DNA from: Erinaceus europaeus
Lineage: Eukaryota > Chordata > Mammalia > Eulipotyphla > Erinaceidae
DNA: 64,000 bases
Direction of reading: 5' to 3'
Assembly (NCBI RefSeq): GCF_950295315.1
Contig: NC_080185.1
Location: forward strand, 46,729,237-46,793,236
Shown in pieces: positions 43,600 to 54,557 of the stretch. Each line of letters opens with the position of its first letter. Positions within the stretch are counted from its first letter, which is position 1. The notes under the pieces were generated by a model, which made no database searches, was not told the origin of the DNA, and was given only the letters and a program-made list of their open reading frames with translations. Position numbers and translations under genes: made by a program.

Positions 43600-44395
43600 T
43601 TTTTAAGGAAAGAAATAAGAAAATGCCTAGGCTTGTGGAGAGGGGACATAAGACACTACACATAGGGGGCTGGGCTCAGCGGGTTAAGCACACATGGCGC
43701 ACAGCACAAGGACCAGGTAAGGATCCCAGTTTGAGCCTCCAGCTCCCCACCTGCAAGGGTGTTACTTCGCAAGCTGTGAAGTAGGTGTGCAGGTAGCTAA
43801 CTTTCTCTCCTCTCTGTCTTCCCCTCCTCCTGATTTTTGTGTCCTTTCCAACAACAACTATAACAACAGTAACAACCACAACAAGGGCAACAAACGAGAA
43901 AAGAAAAAAAAAAAAGCCTCCAGGAGCAGTGGATTCCTAGTGCTGTCACCAAGCCCAACTCTGGAGGCAAAAAAAAAAAAAAAAAAAATGACACTACACA
44001 GCACACCCTTTCTTGCACTCCTAAGTAACTTCCCTTCCTCCAACCCAGACATGGCAGCCACCAGAGTTCAGAGCCCTGGCTTCCTTTTCCTGGGTCACTG
44101 GACTCCAGGACTGTGTGTATCAGTCTCTTATGTATCTTTGGTCCTGCCAGAGGAGCTCTGGAACTTGACGGCAAGCAAAAAGCAGTATGACAGAACCAGA
44201 AATTTCTGGTCAAGACTGCACACAACTGCCATTTTGTTCCTCCATTTTGTTTGCTCCAATTCTGGGCTTAGGGGACTGGCAAAATAGTTCCTCTTGATGG
44301 CAGTATTGCACCAGAAACAACTATCCCTAGCCACGAGGTTTCTACCTCCACCCTTTCCTGAGGGGGGGGAAAAAAAAAATCAGTTCACCATCCTA
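43600..44395 (+). repeat. H half-unit 1 of the 43-64 kb series
   Basis: Ccaacccagacatggcagccaccag at 44043, a reverse YY1-like gccattttg (about 44231), core cctcttgatggcagt (44290-44304), then ctccaccctttcctgagg and poly-A. A SINE A-long splits its beginning. Confidence 0.85.
43663..43989 (+). mobile_element. SINE A-long
   Basis: TSD gacactacaca at 43652-43662 and 43990-44000. The head has a short deletion. Confidence 0.93.
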
Positions 44396-44629
44396 GAAAC
44401 ATCAAAATGGGCTTCAATGGTTTTCTGTACATTTTATTATTAATTTACCTCTGCTCTGCAAGAGATTAAAAAATCTTATATTCATTGTGTGATCAGAACA
44501 CTGATGATAAACGAGTCAGCGTCCCCATCCTCCAGCCCCCAACCAGGTAACCTCAAGATTGTTTGCAGTTACTGGTTTCTCAAGTCAACCTAAATGTATG
44601 AATAAAGCAAAATGAAAAGCAATTCTAGT

Positions 44630-44785
44630 GGTCCGGAGGTGGCTCAGTGGATAAAGCATTGGACTCTCAAGCATGAGGTCCTGAGTTCAATCCCTGGCGC
44701 ACATGTACCAGAGTTTTATCTGGTCCTTTCTCTCCCCTCTTATCTTTCTCATGAATAAATAAATAAAATATTAAAAAAAAAAAAA
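44630..44785 (+). mobile_element. SINE-C
   Basis: Aaaagcaattcta flanks both sides. Near consensus. Confidence 0.93.
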
Positions 44786-45005
44786 AAAGCAATTCTACTT
44801 TTTTTTCCCCAAATATAGGATGGAGGTCATAATGGGAATTACAAACAGTGCTTTGTTGTGTGCAAACCAAGGCTCCAGCCTAGCCCCCATCATACAGAAG
44901 GGAGCTTCAGTGCTGTGGTATGTCTCTGTCTCTCTAACTGAAAAAGTTGGCCTGGAGTGAAGCCCCAATGAAGACAAAAATTAAAATAGACAAGTAACTT
45001 CTTCT

Positions 45006-45270
45006 TTTTAATGCTTTTAAAATGTTTATTTATTTTCCTTTTGTTGCCCTTTTTGTTGTATTGTTGTTGTTATTGATGACGTTGCCGGATAGGACAGAGA
45101 AATGGAGAGAGGAGGGGAAGACAGAGAGGGGAGAGAAAGACAGACACCTGAACCTACTTCACCTCCTGTGAAGCAACTCCCCTGCAGGTGGGGAGCCAGG
45201 GGCTCAAACACTCCAGTCCTTGAGCTTTGTGCCAGGTGTGCTTAACCAGTTATGCTACCGCCTGGCTCCC
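45006..45270 (-). mobile_element. SINE-A
   Basis: Gacaagtaacttctt before and after it is the TSD. Not present in the paralogous block. Confidence 0.93.
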
Positions 45271-45349
45271 GACAAGTAACTTCTTATCCATGGTGGATCC
45301 TATTTGGATCTCTGATTTCACTGCCATACTGTTCTTCCCTCAGAAGGAA

Positions 45350-45545
45350 AGGCTGGGGCTAGGTGGTAGCACACCTGGTTGAGTGCACATGCTACAGTGC
45401 ACAAGGACCAGGTTTAATCCCTCATTCCCCACCTTCATGAGTGGTGAAGCAGTACTGCAGGTGTCTCTCTGTCTTTTCCTCTCTATAACTCCCTTCCCTC
45501 TCAATTTCTGGCTGTCTCTATCCAATAAATAAATAAGTAATGGAT
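45350..45545 (+). mobile_element. SINE-B
   Basis: Ggctggggctaggtggtagcacacctgg, with a shortened middle. Confidence 0.88.
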
Positions 45546-45790
45546 AAACCTAAGCAATGCTCAGCTCTGACTTGTGGTATTATGGGGGACTGGACCTGGG
45601 GCTTTGAAGCCTCAGGTTTGAGAAATTCTTTAAAGAAAACTGTGTTTACATAAATAGTTTCAGGTTAAATCTAATCCAGGATGCTAGGCTGGGTGATGGA
45701 ATTAAAACAAGTTATTTGAGGGGGAGGGGAGATAATATAATGGTTATACAAAGAATCTCTTCTGCCTGAGGCATCAAAAAAAAAAAAAAG
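45546..45790. mobile_element. Two SINE-D pieces in opposite orientation
   Basis: 45546-45640 is reverse (caatgctcagctctgac...gcctcaggtttgag). 45719-45790 is forward (ggggagataatataatggttat). Confidence 0.65.
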
Positions 45791-46065
45791 GAAAGGAAAG
45801 GGAAGGGAACAGGGATCTACAAACAAGTTCCTTCTGATGCCAATAGTGTATTACAAATGCTTACCTACTCCCTGCCCAGTTCTCCCTCCACTGACCTTTG
45901 CTGGAAAAAAATTTTTAAAGTATCAAGTCTTACCCATATGGGCTCAAATATAATGGGTACCATCTTACCATTTTGGGCTCTTTAAGGGAGGACTCAGACT
46001 GCCCCAAGGAGTATTGTTAACCCATCTTTATGACTGTGAGGAAAGAGCTGCTCCTCAAGTCAGAA

Positions 46066-46370
46066 AATACAATGCTTTATGCAACAGACTTGCATGCCTG
46101 AGACTGAGGTCCCAGTTTCAATAGGTAGCACTACTGTAAGCAAGGGTTGCTCTAGTGTCTCTCTCTGTATGTCTCTCTCTCTCATTGAAATATATAAATA
46201 GCGGCCCCTTTCTATCCCCCTTCCCTCACTATTTCTGTCTCTATCAAAAAAGAAAAAAAAAAAAACAGAAAAAAAAATGGCCACCAATAGTAATGGGTTA
46301 GTCAGTAGCCAAGCTCAGCAATAACCCTAGCAGAACAAAAATAAATAAAAACATTTTTAAAAAGAAAAGA
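46066..46370 (+). mobile_element. Old SINE with B-long module
   Basis: Atgctttatgcaacagacttgc head and module ggccaccaatagtaatgggttag. Paralogous to 56790-57590. Confidence 0.6.
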
Positions 46371-46379
46371 AATTAAATT

Positions 46380-46860
46380 ATTATACTTGAAGAGAGGATG
46401 CAGAAAACAAAAGGCATACTTGCTCACTTCTTAGACTCCTTTTGACCAGTTTCCCCTCCTCCAACCCAGACATGGCAGCCACCAGGGTTCAGAGCCCTAG
46501 CTTCCTTTTCCTGGGTCACTGGGCTCCAGGGCTGTGCACATTAGTTCTCTTGTCTATATTTGGTCCTGCCAGGGAATGACCTTGCCACAGCCCATGCTTT
46601 CCCTTGACAGAGGAGCTGTGGAGCTTGATGGCTAGCAAAAAGCAGTATGACAGGACCAGGACTTTCTGTCAAGACACCGCACACAAAACTGCCATTTTGT
46701 TTCTCCACTCAGGGCGCCAAATCTAAGCTCCAATTCTGGGTTTAAGGGACTGGCAAAATAGTGCCTCTTGATGGCAGTATTGCACCAGAAACAACTATCC
46801 CTAGCCATGAGGTTTCTCCCTCCGCCCTTTCCTGAGGAAAAAAAAAATGCAGCCATTATC
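46380..46860 (+). repeat. H half-unit 3
   Basis: Ccaacccagacatggcagccaccag (46463), actgccattttgtttctcc (46688), core cctcttgatggcagt (46764-46778), ccctccgccctttcctgagg. Very close to the copy at 57600. Confidence 0.88.
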
Positions 46861-46911
46861 CAGCCTTCACCATCATAGACATTTTCAAATGAGTTTCTAT
46901 GTCTTTTTCTT

Positions 46912-47041
46912 TACTTTTTTTTTTTTTTTTTACCAGAGCACTGCTCAGCTCTGGTTTATGGTGGTGTGGGGGATTGAACCTGGACTTTGAAGCCTAGAAG
47001 GCTTCTCTTTGCATAACCATTATGCTATCTACCCTCCGCCC
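46912..47041 (-). mobile_element. SINE-D
   Basis: Full reverse copy, absent from the paralogous site at 58130. Confidence 0.92.
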
Positions 47042-47079
47042 TTCTTTTTCCTATGTATGTATCTAATGTATGGATATAT

Positions 47080-47302
47080 TGCCACCAGGGTTCAGTTTCT
47101 ACACAGTGATTCCACTGCTCAAAACAGCCATTTTTCTTTCTTTTCTTCTGTGGGATGGGGAGGGTGAGACTGAAAGAGAGAGTAGCAAGGGAGCACTGCA
47201 GATTATGGGAGTGCCCACCTCCCATGGAGACCAGGAAGGAGAACCCAGATCTTCATCCATGCTAATTTGTGATTCACTGGGTGTGATGCTGCCCAGCCCC
47301 AT
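47080..47302 (-). mobile_element. SINE B-long, diverged
   Basis: Gccaccagggttcagtttc to tgatgctgcccagcccc. Paralogous to 58165-58612. Confidence 0.72.
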
Positions 47303-47330
47303 TTTAGCCCTAAAAACATGTATTTAATTA

Positions 47331-47482
47331 GTGGTCCTGGAGGTGGCTAAAGCATTAGACTCTCAAGTGTGAGGTCCTGAGTTCAATCCCCGCAGCACAT
47401 ATACCAGAGTGATGTCTGGTTAATTCTTTTTCTCTCTTGCTATCATTCTCATTAACAAATAAAACCTTTAAAAATATATTTA
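47331..47482 (+). mobile_element. SINE-C
   Basis: Tatttaatta on both sides. Short deletion after ggtggc. Confidence 0.9.
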
Positions 47483-47630
47483 ATTATTAACATAAAACAG
47501 AAGGGGAGAGAACATCATTCTAGAGATGGAAAACATCCAGTCCCAAGTCCTTTTGTTAGGGAAGTTGAAATTCCCAATTTTCCCCTTTGTGAGTTCCTCA
47601 CGAATACTCTTGAAAGAATTTTACAAGGAA

Positions 47631-47860
47631 AGAGCCAGGTGGTGGAGCACCTGGTTGAGCACACAAGAACCCAGGTTTGAGCCCCCAACCCCCACCTGCA
47701 GAGTGAATGCTTTGCAAGCCGTAAAGCAGTGTTGCAGGTGTCTCTGACTCTCCTTCTCTATCACCCCCTTCCCTCTTGATTTCTGGTGGTCTCTATCGAG
47801 TAAATAAAAAAAATTAAGATAATAAAAAAAAAATTTAAAGAAAATACCTAAAAAGAAAAA
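47631..47860 (+). mobile_element. SINE-B
   Basis: Gagccaggtggtggagcacctgg. Attttacaaggaa and aattacaagggaa flank it. Confidence 0.9.
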
Positions 47861-47939
47861 AAAGAATTACAAGGGAATACACATAATACGTATGGTATGT
47901 CCAGATCTTCCTTTATTAAGTTATGAGGTAGAAATTATG

Positions 47940-48100
47940 TGGTCCAGAAGGTGGCCAGTGGATAAAGCATTGGACTCTCAAGCATGAGGTTCTGAGTTCA
48001 ATCCCCGGCAGCACATGTACCAGAATGAAGTCTGGCTCTTTCTCTCTCTCCTCCTATCTTTCTCATAAATAAATAAAATATATTTTTTTAAAAAAAGAAA
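47940..48100 (+). mobile_element. SINE-C
   Basis: Gtggtccagaaggtggccag to cataaataaataaaa. Gaaatta at both ends. Confidence 0.92.
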
Positions 48101-48207
48101 TTACACAGAAGTGGAGTTAGAGTTAGTTCTATTTGGGGATTAGATCCGAGGGCCTGGGTAGATTGCCCAAAGAAAAGGCCTCCAAGTGAAAACCATACAT
48201 TCTGCGT

Positions 48208-48350
48208 ATAGAGGGTAGATAGCATAATGATTATGCAAACAGACACTCATGCCTGAGGCTCCAAAGTCTCAGGTTCAGTCCCCTGAGCCACCATAAGCCA
48301 GAGCTGAACAGTGCTCTGGTTAAATAAAAAAAGAAAAAGAAAAAAAAAAA
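48208..48350 (+). mobile_element. SINE-D
   Basis: Consensus-like forward copy. Aaacc(a/t)tacattc flanks. Confidence 0.93.
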
Positions 48351-48837
48351 AACCTTACATTCCTCACACCTGGGCCAGCCTCCTCCTATTGGCCAGCTGG
48401 AAGCACCAGATGTGGTTACCTAATTCAAACACCTCCCACAATGAGCATCTTTTGTGCCCCAAGTTCAGCTTTTCACATGCCCCAATTCCCATATGTGCAA
48501 ATGTGGTGCAACAAAATGTCCCTGTTTGCAGGATCACACTCTACCCCTGTGCTGTCCCCAATACTGTGTCTAACACCTTGGCAATCTTCCTGCTCTGCAG
48601 AAAACTGAACAGGATTGAGTGTGCATTTGAATTTAGGTGATGCGCACGTTATTAAAATTCTTGCCCATGCATCTACTTATTTCCTCTTCTACATTCATAG
48701 CTGACTCAACATCCTTCTCTGAAATAGTCAAATATTCCAGAACAGTAATCAAGTGTCTCCATTAACATAAACCTATCTTGGGAGTCTACCCCTTGGAGTC
48801 ACTGAAACACCAAATTCACTTCTTTTTCTCTTGGGAT
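48351..48837 (+). repeat. Duplicated block R1, related to 54300-54930
   Basis: Shares atcttcctgctctgcagaaaactgaacag, ggtgat(g/t)(t/c)gcac, cttctctgaaatagtca and accttgggaatct-type words with the later block. No coding frame is kept between the two. Confidence 0.75.
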
Positions 48838-48975
48838 AAAGTGGTGAAGCAGGGCTGCAGGTGTCTCTCTATCTCTCTCACTCTCTATCTCCTCCTTCTC
48901 TCTCAATTTCTGGCCATCTCTAACCAATAAATAAAGATAATTTTTTTTAAATTAAAAAAAAAATAAAATAAAAAA
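48838..48975 (+). mobile_element. SINE-B 3' half
   Basis: Starts at gtggtgaagcagggctgc. The head is missing. Confidence 0.85.
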
Positions 48976-49087
48976 GGAGATAGACACAACAACCTGGAAT
49001 GTGCACTGATTTGTTATGTACATGGCTGAGACTCAAATCCTCAAATCCAATTCCCAATGCACTAGAGTAAGCTTCAGTGCAACACCT

Positions 49088-49090
<3 letters not shown>

Positions 49091-49120
<30 letters not shown>
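49091..49120 (+). repeat. (CT)n microsatellite
   Basis: About 15 CT repeats inside an old SINE-like stretch (48976-49215), paralogous to 54960-55130. Confidence 0.95.
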
Positions 49121-49126
<6 letters not shown>

Positions 49127-49216
49127 CTCTTTCTGAAATGTTACCCCTTGGTAGTAAAGCCCTGTTCATGACAACAACAACAACAAGAAAATAAAAATGG
49201 AAAGAAGAAAAACAAG

Positions 49217-49572
49217 AGGGGATCGGGCTGTAGCACAGCTAGTTAAGTGCACGTGGTGCAGAGCGCAAGGACCGGCATAAGGACCCCCAGTTCGAGCCCC
49301 AGGCTCCCCACCTGCAGGGGAGTCCCTTCACAGGGGGTGTAGCAGGTCTGCAGGTGTCTTTCTCTCCCCCTCTCTGTCTTCCCCCTCCTCTCCCCATTTC
49401 TCTCTATCCTATGCAACAACGAATGATATCAACAATAATAATAATGACCACAACAACACTACAGCAAGGGCAACAAAAGTGGGGAAAAATGGCCTCCAAG
49501 AGCAGTAGATTCATGGTGCAGGCACTGAGCCCCAGCAATAACCCTGGAGGCAAAAAAAAAAAAAGAAAAAGA
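49217..49572 (+). mobile_element. SINE A-long, complete
   Basis: Good reference copy: head ggatcgggctgtagcacag, B box, body, module 49492-49551 with its inverted ends, then the A tail. Confidence 0.92.
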
Positions 49573-49735
49573 AAACAGAAACAAGACCGACCACTCACCA
49601 GAACATAAGCATCTGGAAGTGTGTCACTATATTCTTTATTCCTTTTTCCCACCTTCCATTACCTCTCCTATGCAATTGACCAAAAACCTTATACTCAGTG
49701 TGGGATCAAGTACTACTGGTAAACAGGAGTCAGGG

Positions 49736-49950
49736 GGCCATCAGGCAGTGGCGCACCTGGTTAAGTGAACACACTCAGTGTGCAACGACCTGGGTTCAAA
49801 CCCCTAGGCCCTACCAGTAGAGGGAAAGCTTTGCAAATGGTGAAGCAGGGCTGCAGGTGTCTGTCTCTCTCCCTCTATATCTCCCCTCCACTCTCAATTT
49901 CTGTCTCTATCCAAAACAAATAAATAAAAATAAAAATATATATTAAAAAA
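49736..49950 (+). mobile_element. SINE-B
   Basis: Ggccatcaggcagtggcgcacctgg to ccaaaacaaataaataaa. Confidence 0.9.
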
Positions 49951-50154
49951 ACAAGAGGCAGCATCCCTCTTCTCCCCAACCTTAAAGTTAAAAACCTCAA
50001 GAGTGTTTTTAATTACCAGATTAAATTTCTCAAACAACCTAAATTTAAAAATAAAGCAGAATTAAGTACAATTCTACTCATTTTTCTTTTTTTGGCCGTC
50101 ATGGTTATTGCTGGAACTCGGTGCTGGCACTACAAATCCTCTACTCCTAGCCAA

Positions 50155-50514
50155 CAACTTGTTTACTCTCTTTTAAGCCACCAGGTTCCAGATGCTACTA
50201 CCATGATGCCTGGGCAGACAACCACACCCATGTGTCCTCGAGCCCCACCCCACTAGGGAAAGAGACAGGCTAGGAGTATGGATCAACCTGTCAACGCCCA
50301 TGTTCAGCAGGGAAGCAACTACAGAAGACAGACCTTCCACCTTCTGTACCCCATAATGACCCTGGGCCCATACTCCCAGAGGAATAAAGAACAGGAAAGC
50401 TATCAGGGCAGGGGATGGGATACGGAGTTCTGATGGTGGGAATTATGTGGAGTTGTACCCTTCTTATCCTGTGGTTTTGTCAATGTTTCTATTTTATAAA
50501 TAAATTTTTTTTAA
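50155..50514 (+). mobile_element. L1-type 3' UTR inside SINE
   Basis: The longest copy of this end: gaagcaactacagaagacag, catactcccagaggaataaag, gtgggaattatgtggagttg, tataaataaa. Aaatcctc(t/c)actcc occurs on both sides. Confidence 0.82.
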
Positions 50515-50660
50515 AAAATCCTCCACTCCCTGCAGCCATTTTCCCTTTTTCTTTTCTTTCTTTCTTTCTCCCCCCCCCCCCTTTTTCTTTCTATTATGCT
50601 AGATAGGACAGAGAGAAATTGAAAGGGGAGGGGAAATAGAGAGTGGGAGAGGGAAAAAAA

Positions 50661-50893
50661 TGTGGTCCAGGAGATGACACAGTGGATAAAATGGTGTATT
50701 GTACTAAAGTAAAAGACTTGTGTGGTCCGGGAGGTGGCGCAGTGGATAAAGCATTGGATTCTCAAGCATGAGGTTCTGAGTTCAATCCCCAGCAGCACAT
50801 GTACCAAAGTGATGTCTGGTTCTTTCTCCTCCTATCTTTCTCATTAATAAATAAAACATTGTAAATAAATAAATAAAATATTGTAAATAAATA
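50661..50893 (+). mobile_element. Chimera: SINE-C head, L1 3' piece, full SINE-C
   Basis: Gtggtccaggagatgacacag is followed by ggtgtattgtactaaagtaaaag (an L1 end word) and then a complete SINE-C from 50720. Tail repeats aaataaataaaatattgta. Confidence 0.85.
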
Positions 50894-51050
50894 AAAGAGA
50901 GAGGGAGAGAAACAGACAGACAGACACCTGCAAGTCTGCTTCGTTGCTCATTAAGTATCAACCCCTGCAGGTGGGGAGCAGGGGCTCAAGCCAGGTTCCT
51001 TGAGCATGCTGATGTTTTTCACTTAACCAAATGCGTCACCAACAGGCCCC

Positions 51051-51450
51051 CTTCACTCATTTTTCAAATATTAAGTCAGTGTCATGAAGGGAATTGCAAA
51101 CAATGCTTTGTTCTGTGCAGTCCATGTTCCCACTTGGCCCCCATCATACTGAAGGAAGCCTCTCCCTCTGTCTTGTCTCTGTCTCTTGTCTCTCTATCTA
51201 AAAAAGTCAGCCCGGAGTGGTGAAGCCCAAATGCTGACAAAAGTAAAATAAAATTGGTAACTATACTTATACATCTCAAGTGAAGCCTGAAGACATCTTC
51301 CACCAAAGTCTCTTTGCCTTATAACCACAGCAGTCACCTTGGCAGTGATAGCTAGGACATTTTAACCTGGCCTATAGCTGACAGTCTATGGACAGCTTAA
51401 GAGATCTGTGTCCTTCACTACAAATATAGTAGCAGATCCTCACTAAGCTC
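51051..51450 (+). repeat. Duplicated block Q3, related to Q1/Q2
   Basis: Attgcaaacaatgctttgttctgtgc and cttccaccaaagtc...caccttggcagtgatagct match 44830 and 55450/56180. Confidence 0.7.
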
Positions 51451-51567
51451 GGTTCCTTTGTCTCAAATTAAAACGGATAGTAGAATGGTTTACTCAACAT
51501 GCATCCCTGAGTTTTCAAGGTCCCAGGTTCATTTAACAGCCAGTCCCCTGCTATCTGCCAATCTGTC

Positions 51568-51621
51568 TATCTTATCTATCTATCTATCTATCTACCTACC
51601 CACCTATCTATCTGTCTATCT
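51568..51621 (+). repeat. (TATC)n microsatellite
   Basis: Tatctatc run with tacctaccc interruptions. A shorter version is at 58845-58900. Confidence 0.95.
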
Positions 51622-51631
51622 CAGTAAAATA

Positions 51632-52110
51632 AAGAGGCAAGGTGGTGGAGCACCTGGTAGAGTGCACACATCACCATGCACAAAGACCCAGGTTCAAGTC
51701 CCTGATCCCCACTTGCAAAGGGGAAGTTTCACAAAAGGCAAAGCTGTATTGCATGGCTCTCTCTTCCACTCTCCCTCTTTCTTTTTCTTAAAAAAAAATT
51801 TTCCGTTTTGTTGCTCTTGTTTTATTGTTGTAGTTATTATTGTTGTTGTCATTGTTGGATAAGACAGAGAGAAATGGAGACAGGAGGGGAAGACAGAGGG
51901 GGGGGGAGAAAGAGAGATATCTGCAGACCTGCTTCATTGCTTGTGAAGCGACTCCCCTGCAGGTGGGGAGCTGGGGCAGGTGCTTAACCCATTGAGCTTG
52001 ACCCAGTGTGCTACTGCTTGACTCCTTTCCTCCCTCTTTCTAAAAAATGGCTGCTAGGAGCAGTGGATTAGTCATGCAGGTGCTGAGCCCCAGCAGTGGC
52101 ATATAAAAAC
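51632..52110 (+). mobile_element. SINE B-long, split by a SINE-A
   Basis: Head gcaaggtggtggagcacctgg and body to 51788. After the insertion the module resumes (ggctgctaggagcagtgg, 52050). Same insertion site family as 58916. Confidence 0.85.
51789..52025 (-). mobile_element. SINE-A nested in B-long
   Basis: Reverse copy between ccctctttcttttt and tccctctttcta. Confidence 0.92.
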
Positions 52111-52119
52111 GTAAAAAAA

Positions 52120-52492
52120 ATTAAACAGAGAATAAATAAGAAAATGCTTCTGCTTGTAGAGAAGAAGCACAAGACAAAACACATACTACCACCACTTCTT
52201 TCTTATACTCCTGAGCATCTTTCCCTCCTCTTCCCTCCTCCAACCCAGACATGGCAGCCACCAGGGTTCAGAGCCCTGGCTTCCTATTGCCTGGCTCGCT
52301 GGGCTCTAGGGCTGTCCCTTTTCTGTCTATGATCCTTCCGGGGGCTGATCCTGCCCCAGTTCAAATATTTCCCGTTGACAGAGGAGCTCTAGACTTTGAA
52401 ACAGAAAATAGTGTAGAACTCATCCTTTCTGGGTGAGACTGCCATATTGCTCCTCCAGACCAAACCAACTCAGTGCTTTAGAAAAGTGGCGT

Positions 52493-52531
<39 letters not shown>

Positions 52532-52640
52532 AAAGAGTTCCTCTTGATGGCAGTATTGCACCAGAAATGACAACCTTCCTAGCTAATAGGCTTCTCCCTG
52601 TGCCTTTTGCTGAGGAAAAAGAGGGCAACCAGTAAGACCC
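52120..52640 (+). repeat. H half-unit 4
   Basis: Ccaacccagacatggcagccaccag (52242), actgccatattgctcctcc (52438), core cctcttgatggcagt (52540-52554), then ccctgtgccttttgctgagg. Confidence 0.86.
52492..52528 (+). repeat. (CA)n microsatellite inside H half-unit
   Basis: About 18 CA repeats sit only about 12 bp before the conserved core. Confidence 0.97.
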
Positions 52641-52696
52641 TCAAGCATACTGAGATGTACTGAAACTCTTTGACATGGATGCCTATGTCTGTTCTC

Positions 52697-52727
<31 letters not shown>

Positions 52728-52802
52728 GCCACCAGGGCTAACACTGAGGAAAGGTTCCTGTACAAGGATTCCACCACTCCTGATAACCATATGATTTCCC
52801 TA

Positions 52803-52912
52803 TTTATTTATGTATTTATTTTTACCAGAGCAGTACTCAACTCTCATTCATGGAGGTGCAGGGTATTGAACCTGGGACTTAGAGCCTCAGTCATTAGAGT
52901 CTTTTTGTAGGT
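52803..52912 (-). mobile_element. SINE-D
   Basis: Taccagagcagtactcaactc to cattagagtctttttg. 3' part cut by the next SINE. Confidence 0.85.
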
Positions 52913-53232
52913 TTTTTTTTTTTTTTTGTCTCCTGAGTTATTGCTGGGGCTCAGTACCTGCATTACAAATCCGCTGCTTCTGAAGGCTATTTCTTCCCTT
53001 TTGTTGCCCTTGTGTTTATCATTATTGTTGTTATTATTACTGGATAGAACAGAGAGGAATGGAGAGAGGAGGGGAAGACAGAAGGGGGAGAGAAAGACAG
53101 ACAACTGCAGATGTGCTTCACCACCTGTGAAGTGATCCCCCTGCAGGTGGGGAGCTGGGGGCTTGAACCTGGACCCTTATGCCGGCCCTTGCACTTTGGG
53201 ACACTTAGCCCACAGTGCTACTACCCAGCCCC
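52913..53232 (-). mobile_element. SINE A-long
   Basis: Module first (ctcctgagttattgctggg), head ends ctactacccagcccc. Tttccctattt flanks the pair of insertions. Confidence 0.88.
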
Positions 53233-53276
53233 TTATTTCCCTATTTTTTCTTAGACAGAGGAGAGAGAGAAGAAAG

Positions 53277-53585
53277 GGAGTCGGGCTGTAGCGCAGCGGG
53301 TTAAGCGCAGGTGGCACAAAGGACAAGGACCAGCATAAGGATCCCAGTTCGAACCCCGGCTCCCCACCTGCAGGGGAGTCGCTTCACAGGCGGTGAAGCA
53401 GGTCTGCAGGTGTCTATCTTTCTCTCCTCCTCTCTGTCTTCCCCTCCTCTCTCCATTTCTCTCTGTTCTATCCAACATCGACGACATCAACAACAGTAAT
53501 AACTACAACAATAAAACAACAAGGGCAACAAAAGGGAATAAATAAATAAAATAAATATTTTTTTAAAAATTAAAAAAAAAAAAAA
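53277..53585 (+). mobile_element. SINE-A, young
   Basis: Nearly identical to the copy at 10757, including ggctgtagcgcagcggg and gttcgaaccccgg. Aaaggga flanks. Confidence 0.94.
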
Positions 53586-53698
53586 GGGAAAGAGATACCT
53601 GTAGCACTGCCCCACAGATTATGAAAGCCTATTCCTACCCATGCAAGGGTGAAACCAGAACTTCACCATGGTGACTGATGCCACTGCCCAGCACCCCC

Positions 53699-53711
53699 CT
53701 TATTTCCTTTT

Positions 53712-53745
<34 letters not shown>

Positions 53746-53890
53746 ATTTATTGGATAGAGCCAGCCAGGAATTAAGACAGAGGGAGGGAAGGAGAGAGAG
53801 AGTGAGAGAGCATTATTGTCACAATGTCACCAGAGATTGGACTCAGGACCTCAGGCTCCTAAATCCAGTTTATTAACCACAAACTACTTC
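53699..53890 (-). mobile_element. SINE-B, diverged
   Basis: Long T tail, gatagagccagccaggaatt, and a weak head. Confidence 0.72.
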
Positions 53891-54300
53891 ACAGAGCACA
53901 ATGGACTTCAAATTCAAAGGTACTCCTTGAAACTAGCAATAGATCTGAATTTCTGTAGGTCTACTGTTTCCACTTCACATGGGATGGAAACTGCAGAAAC
54001 ACACTGGGTGTGAGCGTAGTCACCACAGCCCCTCCACTGCCAAGTAGGGTACATTTCTCACTGGTGCAATTTCATTATAGGTTGGAGTGATCAAGAAGTT
54101 TACATCATTCAGAAACATGGTAATTGTGACCCTCAGTCACTGGCAGAGAGTTCAAGAATGAGGTGAATCTCATGCAAGACAGGACCAGGCTCTGCTTCCA
54201 AAATCTTCTGGGATTCAGGCATGAACGGTAAGCCAGGTGCCACCATAATACCTAGGACAAATCAGTTTCTTCACAACTCCTAGTGTAATTAAGTTAGAAA
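53891..54300. other. Non-repeat stretch, unassigned
   Basis: About 410 bp with no SINE or L1 and no counterpart seen in the paralogous block at 48.3 kb. No exon signals stand out. Confidence 0.4.
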
Positions 54301-54361
54301 TGGCAAATACCCATGCCCAGGTTCTGTGCTATCTTCCTGCTCTACAGAAAACTGAACAGAT

Positions 54362-54557
54362 GTGGTCCGGGAGGTGGCACAGTGATAAGGCTTTGGACTC
54401 TCAAGCATGAGGTCCTGAGTTTGATCCCCGGCAGCACATGTGCCAGAGTGATGCCTGGTTCTTTCTCTCTCTCCTCCTATCTTCCTCATTAAGAAATAAA
54501 TATAATCGGTTATAAAGAAAAAATAAATAAATAAAATCTTAAAAAAAAAAGAAAGAA
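54362..54557 (+). mobile_element. SINE-C
   Basis: Aaaactgaacaga at 54349-54361 and aaagctgaacagaa after it. Confidence 0.94.

Larger units (their letters stand above)
44400..45350 (+). repeat. Duplicated block Q1, related to 55200-56520
   Basis: Shares caagagattaaaa-ccttata, acactgatgataaac, cctcaagattgtttgcagtta, gcagtgctttgttgtgtgc and ggtggatcctatt(t)gga with the later block in order. A third version is spread over 49650-51450. Confidence 0.75.
45290..45915 (+). repeat. H half-unit 2, decayed
   Basis: Ctgccatactgttcttccctcag (45332) and a mutated core ttccttctgatgccaat (45828-45844) with ccctccactgacctttg after it. Paralog of the copy at 56250. Confidence 0.65.
50085..51050 (-). mobile_element. 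SINE B-long, outer shell split twice
   Basis: Module at 50095-50154 (ggttattgctggaactcgg), body at 50515-50655, head at 50894-51050 (acctgcaagtctgc...accaacaggccccc). Two insertions separate these parts. Confidence 0.8.
52724..53698 (-). mobile_element. SINE B-long, outer shell with three insertions
   Basis: Module at 52727-52800 (ggccaccagggctaacactg), body at 53233-53276, head at 53586-53698 (gagatacctgtagcactg...actgcccagcaccccc). Confidence 0.78.

Noticed and set aside
43787..44287. 166-codon frame on the plus strand
   Set aside because: It runs through a SINE A-long, its poly-A and an H half-unit. The poly-K stretch and lack of preservation in paralogs show it is chance.
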